From Promerops cafer (Eukaryota > Chordata > Aves > Passeriformes > Nectariniidae), in assembly GCA_013398275.1 (NCBI GenBank), contig VZSE01011394.1:65644-129643 (forward strand): DNA of 64,000 bases. Direction: 5' to 3'. The notes under the pieces are model-generated. The model saw only the letters and a list, made by a program, of their open reading frames with translations, ran no database searches and had not been told where the DNA came from. A program made the translations under genes and the position numbers. Each line of letters begins with the position of its first letter. Position 1 is the first letter of the stretch. Shown one piece after another: positions 23,401 to 35,568 of the stretch.

Positions 23401-24168
23401 CTCATTCACACAAGTGTTATCTACCAAGCCTGTTCTAAGGTCTGAACTAAGGCTAAGAATAAAAATCTGGTAAAAGAACAATGGTTGTTTAATGTGGTAA
23501 GGATGTTTGTAACTCTCCATAATTAGATGAGAATTACACGATAGCTATTTTCTACCCACAAAACACCTCCCATGATATTTTACTGATATGACCATGCCAA
23601 TATGCTTGCAAAAAGGAAAAAAAATTCTGCTTCTAAAATGTTCTGCTTCTTTTGATATATGCTGTGCTGTTTTACTAATTTATATTTGTGCATGGTAATT
23701 TTCTTTCACCCCTAGAGAGGACCTTGACAGAAAAAGATTTTCTTTCTTCCATGGTGTACAGTTTGGACTGCTTCCTGTGTCCAGAGAGAGGCCCATGCTT
23801 GATAAATTCTCTGCTTGTATATGTACCTAAAATAGTGGCAAATTCCTGCCTCGTCTGCCCTCACCTCTCCCTATGCCAGCAAGTAGGTTCTGGTGGTTTA
23901 GGTTTTCTGACTGTCATGGATTTTTGTGTGATTAGCAGAGCAGCCTGGAGCAGCTATTCTTGTGAAATCCTCTGATTTAGCAGTAAGCCCTGGGCTGGAC
24001 TTTATGAGCTCCATGATGCCTTGCCAACTTCATCCTGGGCTGGTTCAGAAGAAAGTTTACGAGCCTGGTTGTGCCCTTGGGTTGACACAGAGGTTTCTGC
24101 CTGCGTTCAGAGGTATGTTGGTGCCATTTGCTGCAGCGGTGCTGCACTGGGCTGCTGCTCTTGAGCTG
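20453..24168. other. Unannotated sequence
   Basis: No gene or transposon recognised. It contains a two-copy direct repeat at 22177-22205 and a CpG-rich motif at 23001-23017 (see findings). The longest open frame, 155 codons on the minus strand at 21682-22149, starts at TTG and has no internal Met, and the opposite strand is also open, so I treat it as chance. Confidence 0.55.
22177..22205 (+). repeat. Two-copy tandem repeat
   Basis: ACCATGATTCACA occurs twice, at about 22177 and 22191, joined by TAT-rich sequence. It is a small local duplication with no gene context. Confidence 0.6.
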
Positions 24169-24815
24169 TCATAGAATCACAGAATCACAGAACAGCTTGG
24201 CTTGGAAGGGACCTTAAAAGCTCATCTCGTTCCACCCCCTGCCATGGGCAGGGACACCTTCCACTGTCCAAGGGTGCTCCCAGCCCCAGTGTCCAGCCTG
24301 GCCTTGGGCACTGCCAGGGATCCAGGGGCAGCCCCAGCTGCTCTGGGCACCCTGTGCCAGGGCCTGCCCACCCTCCCAGGGAACAATTCCTTCCCAGTAT
24401 CCCATCTGACTCTGCCCTCTGGCAGTGGGAAGCCATTCCCTGTGTCCTGTCTCTCCATCCCTTGTCAGTAGTCTCCCTTTATGTTTCTTGTAGCTCCTTC
24501 AGGCACTGGAAGGCCACAATTTAGTCATCCCAAAGCTTCTCCTGTCCAGGCTGAACAATCCCAGCTCTTCCATCCTTTCCTCTCAGCAGAGCTGCTCCAT
24601 CCCTCTGCTCATCCTGGTGCCTCCTCTGGCCTGGCTCCAGCAGCTCCAGGTCCTTCCTGTGGTGTTCCCCTGGGCTGGGGCAGCTCTGCAGGTGGGGTCT
24701 CACCTGAGCAGGGTAGACAGGCAGAATCCCCTCCTCCCATTCTGGTCACCCTACTTTGGATGCAGCCCAGGACAAGGTTGGGTTTCTGGCTGCCAGCACA
24801 CACAAAAAATGACCT
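24169..24815 (-). mobile_element. CR1 LINE, 5'-truncated, well preserved 3' end
   Basis: The plus strand starts TCATAGAATCACAGAATCAC, the reverse complement of the CR1 terminal 8-bp repeat in about three units, followed by GGAAGGGACCTTAAAAG and the ACACCTTCCACTGTCC phrase. The part 24480-24800 matches the last portion of ORF2: TCTCCTGTCCAGGCTGAAC is the complement of 'gttcagcctggag', then the 'ggtctcacctgagcaggg' and 'gatgcagcccagga' phrases. The element lies on the minus strand and is truncated near 24815. Several antisense frames of 60-139 codons here are shadows of this GC-rich repeat. It looks the least diverged CR1 in the window, so probably the youngest. Confidence 0.93.
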
Positions 24816-25274
24816 GTGTGCATCATCCTTCAGCAGAAATGTGCTACTTGGTCGAGCCACAATTTTTTTGGTGTTATTTGGGATTTACATGAGTTGCTGA
24901 GAACAGGGAGCAAATTGTGGCAAGCCTATATAAGTGTCACGTTTTCCTCAACATCAGCATTGCTTCCTAGCTGGTGTGTAAAGAAGGTTTTTGCAGCTTT
25001 TTCTCAGCTTGGCTTTTTTATTGGAAATAAGGCTTTCCACAAAGCCATTGTTGGCAAGCTCCATCCAGGCACACCCTCCCTCTTCTTTTGTTTTGCTTTA
25101 TGGCCCAATGCTAGTCAACATCTGCAAGCCTCAAATGTATACAGATGTCCTAAATTCACTTCAATTGCTCCGTTGCTTGGGTTGTCTGATGGATGTTGTA
25201 ATTTTAAGTTTATGAACCACTAACCCCTCATAAGTAAATGCATACTCTATTTTAAATGGTGAAATATTATTTTC

Positions 25275-25288
25275 TTTTTTTTTTTTTT
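25275..25288. repeat. Poly-T run
   Basis: Fourteen consecutive T, preceded by TTTC. No retrotransposon body is attached. Confidence 0.65.
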
Positions 25289-26362
25289 AATTGTCATAAA
25301 CCCTTTGGTGAGTATCAGCACTCTCAATCTAATCACTGTTAAAAGATTAACAATCTTACTTTTGAAAGCGACTGAGTTATTTCACATTCAATAAAGAATA
25401 AAAATAAAATAAATCAAATTCAGGCAGATAACCACTGAAGAATATTATGGAATAATAGGGTTGGGTTTGGCAAAGTTACAAACAACAAGATTTAATAAGA
25501 AAAGTTTAATGGCCTTGGGTTCCACTAATTGCGCCTATTGCCTGTCCACACACATGCTGTGGAATGGATATATTGGAATGGTATAGAATGATACTCTATA
25601 AAAATGCACTACTTGCACACATGTTAAAAGACATAATAATTTCAAGTATTTGCTTTATCAGTACTTTCCGGTTGTGAAGCACCATTTGCAGCAGTCTGGT
25701 GTTCTCAGGGACCATCTTTCAGGAAATAATCTGGTAATCTGGTACAAATAACATTATGTTCTTGTGCCAAAACATCCCTCATGCACAAGGATGTTTGTGT
25801 TTTGCAAAGAAAAAATGGGGATTCAAGTCTGATTTTCCTTCTTCAGAACTCTTATTGCTCTCTCCTGCTGCTGTGACTGCTTTGGACTGACTCCAAACCA
25901 CTGACTCTTCTTTCAAATGTACTGTTAATATGCTATTATGTTAAACAGGCTGATAGAGTAAAATGGAAATGAACATGTGCAAAAGTCATTTAGGTCAAAT
26001 GAAGTAACATGCTTTCAAATTATTAGCCAAAATTTTAGCATAAAACTTTGATGAGACTGAGAAATCCTCTATTGAGCAGGAGTGTAGAATTAGCCCTTAT
26101 ACAGACCATGTTTAGAACCTTATGATACTGTTTAATTCTACAGTTCCCCAAGGGCTACTTATAACCAAATTAAAGGGCGTCTTGTGCATGTTCTGGACAC
26201 TGATTATGAGACCACAGACTGAAGCTGAAGACAGCTCTACAGCCACTAAGTATGCAAGTAGAGACACCCCTTAATTCAACTATATGTACCCTCAGGGATC
26301 TTGGTAATTATAATAAGAAGACATTTTGCAATTTATCCAAGGCCAGACTTAGTGCTGGTGTG

Positions 26363-26466
26363 GTTTTTTCTAGTGATTTTTTTTTTTTTTTATTTTGCCC
26401 TGGTTGTTTCTTTTGTTTATTGTCTGTTTTTTTTTTTTTTTCTTTTGTTTGTTTTTGTGTGTGTAT
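26363..26466. repeat. T-rich low-complexity tract
   Basis: About 100 bases dominated by T with two runs of about fifteen T and TTTG words, ending in a short TG series. The Phe-rich open frames over it come from the composition. Confidence 0.75.
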
Positions 26467-29400
26467 GGGCCTGTGGAGAAGGTATTTTTTCAGCCTCGGA
26501 AGATTCAGCAATTCATCTGTGTCTGCTTTTCCTTGAGATATTCACAGGATCGTGGTTGCCCTGCAGAAATGTCTCAGAATGCCTGTGGTTGCTGGAGTGC
26601 TGCACTTGAGAGCATTCACAGGCTTGGGTCTTGGTTCTATCTGGTTTAAGAGAACCCATTCCTGGGAGTGCAGTCCTGCTGGACAGTCCTATAATTCAGA
26701 GTCTGCTGCAGGTTGTCAGTGAATCTCTGCCAGCCTGGAGATCTTGGAATGCAGTAGCTGAAATGGCACTCGAGTCACTTGAACGTCCCTGAATGGTCTG
26801 AGAGGTGGCAAATGCCACAGCATGGAGTTGGAGTAGGGGGAGGAGGCTGCTGCCCATATTTCTCCATTTCTCCTCAACAGATTATGTGGTTTGTGGAGAC
26901 TAAATCAGTACAACTCCTTTCACTTTGGCAGACGTCTGCCAGCTAGCACCGTCTGAAGATTTGTCTTGGTCAGTAAATTGGGTTTTTTGAAACAAATATG
27001 TAGATTTCAGTGCAGAACCTGCTCACACATCTCCCTGATGTGAAGTAGCAGATGTTCCTTTGGGTGATCATCAATACCTCCAGGACTGGAGGCACTGTCA
27101 TGCATTTTCAATGGTTACATCTGGTAGACTGTTGTGTAAACCACTGCACTCTCTTTTTGGTGTCAGTGAAGGGCATATACTGGTGTATGTTAACAGTGTT
27201 CAGCTGAAGCAGAGTGTGACTAATACACTTTGCACACCATAACACAGATTTCACTGGTTTCAGACCACTTTTCTTGGTTCAACGTTATTAGAGAGAGCTA
27301 AAAATTATTTTCTTCCTATTCCCCAGACTGGTCTAGTAGCAGTGGAAATTCCCATCTGACTGTTACTTGCTAGAGTGGTTTATGCCAGCTGAGGATCTGG
27401 TCCTGCTGGGTTTGGTCTCAGCTGTAGGGCTGGTACCAGCAGAGCTTGTGGCCTCTTTGTGCTGTCTCATCTCCCCCAAAATGCTTTGCTCAGACAGCAG
27501 GCAGTGTCTAGAGCAGAGAAATTGGGATGAATACATGGATGTAACAATTACGAGCAGTCTACAGTAGGGAGGCCTCGGGTGACATTGCAGAGTACATCTC
27601 ATGCATACCTTGATGGGAGCCAACCACATAATGGACCTGTTTGGCCATTAGGTCCAGGAGCCCTTGAGTGCTTGCACCTCTTAATGACATTATGAGACGT
27701 TAAGGATAGAAGTGCAAAGATCTAAGTGGGCAATTAAGTTGTGAGTGTCCCCGAGACTTTCTTCTGCCACCTTTGAATTCAGGCGTGATTATGCAAGCAG
27801 TGAGGTGCTACTCAACCCAAATTAAACTGGGAGACCATGTGTTGAGAGCTGTGAAAAAGTCTAAAGTACTTGTTGTGTTGCGGAAGCTGGTGCCTAAGAG
27901 GTTCTGTAGCCTACACTGCTCTGCAGCAAGAAGCAGAAATTAAAGCAATAATGTAAGCAAGAAGGCTGCTTACAGGCACTGCAAACTTAAAAGAAGTTTT
28001 TAAATAACTTTCTCTGCTCTAGTTCTCCCTAGACTTGTGCAGCACTTTGCATATAAGGAAAAAGTCTTTTCCTGGAAGTAATGTTTAGAGGAACAATAGT
28101 CTCTCAGTGCTATCAGAGTTAATGACAACCGCAAGAGTGGGACAAAGGAAATTCTTGAGGGGACACAATCCATGGAGAATGACCAGAAAACAAACAATTT
28201 GGAAGAATTCAGAAAACATCATGTGTTTGTATAAACCAAAAGCAGCCCTTAATCCCTGTTGAGAAGTTTTCCCTTTAGCTGCTGAAGGTGAAGCAGGTAG
28301 GAAACATAAACAGAAGCAGGTTGGTTTCTCTGGTTCATGAGGTGCCCCTCCTCATCTGAGCATGCAGTGAATTCCAGCTTGGGAATGCTACTGAGGGACA
28401 CAAAGCAAGCTTTGTGAAGGACCTAGGAAGGTTGAATGTGAGACGTGTCACATGCTTTCCTTGCTCTTCCACCCTGCCTTAGGCAACTGGTATGTTTCCT
28501 CTCATGGACACAGTACTGAGTCAGGAGGATTTGTAGTGTAATCTAGCACGTCTGTTCTTACACTGCCAAAAAAACCTAAGAGAGCAACTTGACAAGATCT
28601 TGTCTTTTGAGTGGAACAAATCAAGAGTTTTTTTAGGGGAAGAAAAGTGGACAGAAAGCTTTAGAGCTGTAGCTGGAGAAACGAAAAGGCCAACATGAAG
28701 AGCAGGTCCCACCAAAATGCTTTGCAAGCCCTCAGGCAGATCATGGCTTTTTCTGGCATTTAGTCCAAAAATGCATTCCACCCACCAGGAGTTTATTGTG
28801 CCATGTGTTCCCCTTGGCATATCTCTCCTCTGAATAAAATTAACTTCTGTAACTGGCAACTGATAAATTCTTGTGAGCACTCCAGGCCTCCTCTCAGTAA
28901 AGGCCGCCTGGAAAAACATCAGGTTGCTATCTTCAAATCCATAGATTTCCTGCTTGCTACTGTTAACCAAAGCAGACCTTTTCCTTACTGTTCAAGCCCA
29001 CATCTAACTCCCTGCTGATCACAGGCATCCTTCCTCCCAGAGATATGGATCTTGATCAAATACATGGCATATGAAAGATGCACTGGGTGCATGGTCTTCT
29101 AGTAAAAACAAGCCAAGGCTCATGCCAAATGAACATCTCATAACACTTCTGAAAGAGCCTTTATATATTCAGGAGGATGAAAATAAAATCGAACCCAACC
29201 ATTAGGGTTCCCCTGCAACGGTGTTGTGCTTCCTTGGCATGAAAGCAGCATGGGTTTCTTTGTGCTATTATCATTCTTTAGAAAAGAGAGGAAGTTCCCA
29301 GTCCTTCTGGAAGGTTCTCTGCAAAGCCTGCTGACAAGGAGGTGTCTTCCAATGAAATTTCAGGGGCTGGTAATCATGTAGACAATGAAGAAGCAAGGTT

Positions 29401-30024
29401 TAGCATTTCAAATTCAGTGATTTTGCTATTGGAGACAGGATTTTCCCTGAATCCAATGAAAAGAAAAAAGGAAAGTCTGTTTCTAGTCCTAATGATTGTA
29501 AAAATTCAAAAATTGTACTTCTTCAGGCCTTCACAACAAAAAGCAAATGAAAAAAGAAAAAATGTGCTTGAAATTATTCAGGCATTTGGGTGGGCTCGCT
29601 CATGAATTTCGGATACCTCAAAAATGATGACATATTTTAGTTTTCTAGTTCCCCACTGAGTAAGCATAGCTCAACTCAGTTGCAGGCTGATTACTTGGCA
29701 GTTCTCACAGTACTCAGTTTGGCAACCAGTGAGGGGTTAGAGACAAGTCACAACTGATAAAACAGGATTTTCTCTGTCAGGATGGCAATTACTTTGGCAG
29801 GATTTGTCTCACAGTGGACCGTGCTAAGCTGAACTAGCTTTCTCCTGGTGTGGACTAAGAGACATTTACCTTAGCTCAGCAGATGGGAAGCCACCTGCTG
29901 AGGCATGGCAAGTTGAGGGCAGACCAGCACTTCTGGGGAAAACATATCTTGTGCCAGAGATACCTTTCACTGAGAACATTGTATGGGAAGAAATAATGAA
30001 GACAATTTTCATAGGGGATGGGAT

Positions 30025-30063
30025 GGAGAGAGGAGAGGAGAGGAGAGGAGAGGAGAGGAGAGA
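30025..30063. repeat. (GGAGA)n microsatellite
   Basis: About seven tandem copies of the pentamer GGAGA in near-perfect register, all purine on the plus strand. Confidence 0.85.
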
Positions 30064-31681
30064 ATCTGATGGGGAACCTGTATTTGAAACAGTTCAAATT
30101 TCAACTTTTTTTTCTCTTACTGCACAGTAAGTCTGTTTGGCTTCTCTGATGATTAGAGGTCATCCATTTCAGTTTTCTTCTCAGGAGGAACCTATAATGT
30201 TGGTAATATGACATCCACACAGTTGCGCTCTAATCATAATAGGATGTTAATCCTTGTAATTACCATGAGAAACAATGCAGATTTGACCATAATTTTCTGT
30301 ATCTCATGTAACCATGGAAAATTAATGTTATTTTGATTCTGCTGATTTATGTGTCATTTTGGAGCCAGCATCTGGACACTGTCTCCTGATGGCTACCTAG
30401 AAGGCTTTGGATTAGGTACCTCCAGGCTGAAAATATAAGGCCAGGTCCTAAGGTGACAGATATCAACATAGTTTCATCTAAGTTAGGGCAGCTGCCAAGC
30501 CATAGCTGGGTGTCTGCTGGTGGCATGTGTTTGCTCCTGCTTCTTCCCAAAAACACAGGAAAAAAATTGCAGAGTTCAGAGAAGGACAGACAAAGTGATC
30601 TATGAAAAGACATCTTATGACAGGAGGAACAGACAGGCTGTGGGAGAGTGTGAAGGTTGTGCATTTCCCCGTTGCGCACTTCTGATGGATTTTGAGAAGA
30701 GAAAAGTGCATGGGCTTAATGCAAAGAGAGGTTTCACCAAGGAGCATTTGAGATAGTCTCTGTTATTTCTCTCTGCAATATTAATTGCAATCTTCCTCTG
30801 TTACTGAGAACAATGCAAGAAAAATCATGTGTGTAAAAAATCAGATTCCCCTCGGAGTAGAAGCAAGAAGTGACCAGTGAACCTCAGATACAACAAACAC
30901 AAAATGAATGACTGAACATGATTGATCTTAAATGTGAAGATTTGCAGAGAGTCAGGGTGAGAGGAAGTGAGATAAAGTGGATTTTGACCATCTCAGTGTG
31001 TTACACTGGATACTCCTTGTACTTATGTCATAGGAGGAGATCAGAAATTTACAGGCTCTCCCATTGTCTTCCTGTCTCCCATTTATGTCAAAACTGCTCC
31101 TGTCTCTTTCAGAAGTACAATTAATCCTTGAAAGCCATTGGAGCAGAAAATTATGCAAATTAATTTTCAAGTTTGAAGAAAGGATTAAGAATTGAGAGGA
31201 GCCAGAGTAAAGGACTAAATTTTGGTCTCGCACACCATGCTTTCTTCTCACTGTGTGTCAGACAAACACATGACTCTGACTTGTGAAGATTATGCCACTG
31301 TAAGGGATCTTTACAGATGAATCTGGGTCTCCTGCACAACAGTAACAGCAGATGTTCACAGATCTCATACTAGCAGTTTTTGTGGAAATATTCCTTCATG
31401 CCATGGATTGCTGGGACTTTCCTAAATGAACTTGGTAGCTGAGACAATTTGCAGACTGGTTTAAAAGTGAGAGTGTCACAGTGGTGAAGCAAAGCTGTTT
31501 CTGTTCCCTTGGAACTGGAGTCTGCTGTGACCATTTTCCCTGTACTGCCAAAGTTAAAATCACAACAACATTAGAAATTAGTCATGGGCAGGCTCAAAGG
31601 CATTTTATTCGTGGGAAAGGTCATTTACTATGAATATAAGTGATGTAAACAGTGCATGGTGACATGTTATGCTCCTTCTCC

Positions 31682-31727
31682 TTTTTTATCCCTTTTTTTT
31701 TATTTTTTAATTTTTTTTTATTTTCAC
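31682..31727. repeat. T-rich low-complexity tract
   Basis: About 45 bases of T runs separated by A or CCC; a second T/C-rich patch follows at about 31775-31805. Confidence 0.65.
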
Positions 31728-33830
31728 CTATGAATACCCATTGATATAACAGGCCAAGGGCTTAAATGTACATATCTTTTCTTTTTTTTCTCCTTTTTTC
31801 CTTCCTCCTGGTCTGATAATTTCTGTGCTTCTGCTTGTCTTTGGATTTTAAGAACAAAACAGTACCTGTTTTATTCCTGGATTCCAAGCCTGTTCACAGA
31901 TTGCTCCATTCCCCTGCCTTGGCAGTCATCACACCATGTTTGTGCTGGTTTTTCACAGAGCTAAACCTCACCTGTCACTTTCATCTGCTAACAAGGTTTC
32001 CATAACAAGCAACGGAGTGCTGAGGAAGATGCATATATTACCTCCTTTCACTGTCATTCCTTCTTCTAACTGCTCATATTGTGTAGAACACTCATCCTGG
32101 CTACTTATATCCTTCTCCCTTCTAAATTTTCATCTACCAAGCTACAGCACTTTCACCCACAGAGCAGAAGCAGAAGCTTGCTCTGATGGAGATAATGGGA
32201 TTCATCTGCTTTCAATAGATGTGGTTATGCATCACCCTGCTGCTCCCAAACAGTCCTTTTAATCCTTTCACATACTCTGTCAGATCCCTAAGTGCCTTCC
32301 TGTGTCTCTGAATGACTGGGAGGAGAAAAATGAAATAAACAAGAAAGAGTTAAGCGTGGTTGAAGGCCAACTTATTGCCCAAATGACTTCTTTCCACACT
32401 GATGTCATTCAAAAGTGGCCTTTCACTATTCACTGGCTCTCCTTCAGAGAAACTGGATCTCTCTTCAGATCTCTAAACACCCTCCTAGATTACCTCAGAC
32501 CACCTTTCTAGAAGAGGCAGCCTTTCCTGAAGCTATCAGGCCAAGCTGTTCAGGAAGTTTGTTGTAGTGTATCTATCACATGGTTTCTTTCACCAAGAAA
32601 TTGTCTCTACTTCCATCTACATTTGCCCTAAACTGAAATCTTCAATGTAATTTTTCATCATTAACTGATAACCTAAATGTCAGAAATTTATGGGTTTGAA
32701 TTCAGAAGTCAGTGAAAATCTCCTGTATTATTTTTGGAGTGTTCATTAGAGTGTATTATTTTCGATATTACTGGTGAATGGAAATTCTGTTCATTGTTTA
32801 AATGAGAACACCAAGTTAAGTACGAGGGATTCATGTTGAGAAAGTGAATTGCCAGTGAAGAGAAGAGTAAATTATAAACATGTAATTTTTGTGTTTCTAT
32901 TTCTCTTATTATGATCTATTTGCAAAAACTTTTACTAGAAGGAAGATTATACAAAAAGCAGTTTAATGTCTGTTTTACTTTGTAGTGTTTAGGCTAAGAT
33001 ATATGTGAATCAGTCACTTTTATATTCATCTGCTTCATATTCAAATATCACCTCTGCTGAAATTATAGGCAAAACATTGCTGCAACAAAATATTATACTC
33101 TGCTCTGTCAGGTCACTATGGTATTTCCCAATTTGCCAAACAGATATTGCAGTAACATTTACTTGTGCTACCATACTGATCAGAGAGATTTCTGCTATAT
33201 CATGCTTCTCCAAGCCCAAAACAATAACCAGTTTTGCTAGAAGTATCTACCTACTTGTGAACAGGGAACCAGTTAGTGATATAAAAGTGCCTCCTTCACT
33301 TGAGATGAAGAAATGGTAAACCAGACCAGTGAAATCTATTTTTTTCCTCTCAAACAGTGATGAAAACTCAGATTCCAGCCAGTCTAATACTCTTGTTAGC
33401 ACCTCTGTGTACCCACAAATTGGTCTCCTTCACTTAGGCCAGGTTAGTACAGCTGAGCAGATGTGTGCAAAGCATTCACTGACTTTGGAAATGTAAAAAA
33501 ATCTTAGGAGATAGTTGATTAAAAGTCTGGGCTTGCTGAGATGTAAACTCAGCTATATTTCTTTCAGCACCAGCCATCCTGCTGCCTATGACTGTATTTT
33601 ATATCCAAGATTTAATAGAGGGTGGAGGATTTGGTTGTGGGGGGAATTGGGAGTGGGGAGCCAAAGGTGCACATTTGTAGAAGTTCCTTTGATTTTTGGG
33701 GCTGAAATCTCAAAAAGCTAATAGCTCTCCAATGACATTTGGAGAGAAAGCACACTTACACAGTGTGTTTGAACTCAGGAAACTGAATACATTTTCTTCC
33801 TCCTAGCCTAGAAGATTTGACTGGAATACT

Positions 33831-33857
33831 TTTTCTTTCTTTCTTTCTTTTTTTTTT
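33831..33857. repeat. (TTTC)n microsatellite
   Basis: Four TTTC units followed by an 11-base T run. Confidence 0.7.
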
Positions 33858-35374
33858 CCCAAGTGGTTCCTCTGCTCAAAGCGTGTCTTTGTTTTGTGCT
33901 TTCTTACCTAATTCCAACTATTTTAGTTGATTTGTTTTCAGCTGGTGCCTTGTTGTTCTGGTTGGGAAGGCAGTATTCAGCCACAGCTTGAAAAGAGGAA
34001 AATTATAGATTGCTTTCTAAGGGTGGCCTGAAGAATGCCAGTAGAACTTCTCAAGTCCATCACTCAGGAGGCAAAGATTTGTCTTCACAGCTTAGAGTTG
34101 TGATTCAGATCACACAATTTGAATTTAGATCTACTGACATTATGATTATATAAGATGATGTGCCCCAAAGAAAGGCTCTTGCCTCTATCCTGTTTCTGGT
34201 CATGAGGTGTTCACTTGAAACAGGAAAACAATTTCAGGAAGTTTTCTCTGCATGTGCACTGGTAAGATAGCAAGTAAGCAATCTTGTTGATCAGGAAGGA
34301 AAAAAAAGGTGTTTTATAAGAAAGAGTCATTATAGCTGGGTTTGTCTCAGAAAGGGTGGTAGTCATTAGACAAATATAAAACGAGAATGGGTGGTAATAT
34401 TCTGCCAAATAATATCTATTTTCTCTTTCTCTGCTTCCACCCTTTACTTCATCTTCTGTTTTACCCAGTTGAAAAATCTCAGTTGTTTCCATTTCTCCCT
34501 GTTTCACCACTGATAGAGTTTTCCATTCTCTTTATTCCCCGTTTGTCTCCTTGGATTGCCTTTGGCATTTTTAGCTGTCACTCTAATTTTTCATTTGTGT
34601 GCTCCAGCACACAAACACAGGCTCCTGTACACACACCCACGAGCAGCCACAAACTCTCTCTGTTGCTCCCTCTCTCTCTGCACCTTCTCTGAGGACAAGG
34701 ATTCCTCAGCTGCTTCCTGGTTACACAAGTGATTTCCACATAGTCTGGGGGTTAGTTTGTCACCACTGTTTTTCATTTTGTCCCATTTAACTTTAATCAT
34801 GGCCTTGGAGAGATTTTGTTTCTGCTTCCGTTTTATCAAGACAAAGTGGAATTTTTATTTTTTTGCCTCATTTTTCTCTCGGGCTACCTACTTGTTATTT
34901 TATTGAACTGCTAAGCATGCAAGACTTTTTAATGTGCCACTGAAGAAGGTAAATGCTGTAAAGGTTTGAGGGAACATTGTTGCTCTGAAACTGCAGGTTA
35001 GCCCCTACTCTCACCCTCTTTTTGACTGAGGGTGAGCAGAAAAGACACTCAGAAATATACATGTACCTCAGATACACTCCCTTTTTCTCTCAGAATATAC
35101 AGGTTACTATTATTTCTACACCACTGGAAAGAGGAGGGAGTAATATCTGTAAATTGCCAGAAGTGTGATTACTTCTAAATAACCATGACTGTGTCATACC
35201 TGATGGCTCAAATAATCCTGGTACTTGGTTTTCCTCATTGCTTTATAACTGTGGGTAATATCTTGAATTAAGCCTTGAAGGAACATAGGCATGTTTCACA
35301 GGTTAAACAGGATGATTTCTTCCTAGAAAGACTAGGATTAGGTTTGATTTTCACCTACAGAAATACACACAGAT

Positions 35375-35568
35375 AGTGGGGAGGCCCTGACACAGGGTGA
35401 CCCACGAAGTTGTGGATGCCCCAAACCCTGGAGGTGTTGAAGGCCAGTTTGGATGGGGCTCTGAGCAACCTGGGATAGTGGAAGGTGCACCTGACACCAT
35501 CAGGGGGTGGAATGAGGTGTTCTCTAAGGTCCCTTCCAACCCAAACCGTCCTGTGCTTCTATGATTAT
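35375..35568 (+). mobile_element. CR1 LINE 3'-end fragment
   Basis: A 5'-truncated CR1 copy in plus orientation. The order is diagnostic: GACACAGGGTGACCCACGAA, GTTGTGGATGCCCC, CTGGAGGTGTTGAAGGCC, GGATGGGGCTCTGAGCAACC, AAGGTCCCTTCCAACCC, then TTCTATGATTAT, a remnant of the terminal ATTCTATG repeat. It comprises only the 3' non-coding end and is non-functional. Confidence 0.92.

Larger units (their letters stand above)
24816..35374. other. Long unannotated stretch
   Basis: About 10.5 kb with only low-complexity tracts that I list separately. Open frames reach 149 codons (minus strand, 28521-28970) but that one starts at TTG and has no recognisable motif. I see no convincing exon, RNA gene or transposon. 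A G-rich segment at 33620-33658 has four runs of at least three G with one long loop. Confidence 0.55.

Noticed and set aside
28521..28970. 149-codon open frame on the minus strand
   Set aside because: Starts at TTG and shows no motif, repeat or splice context; composition explains it.
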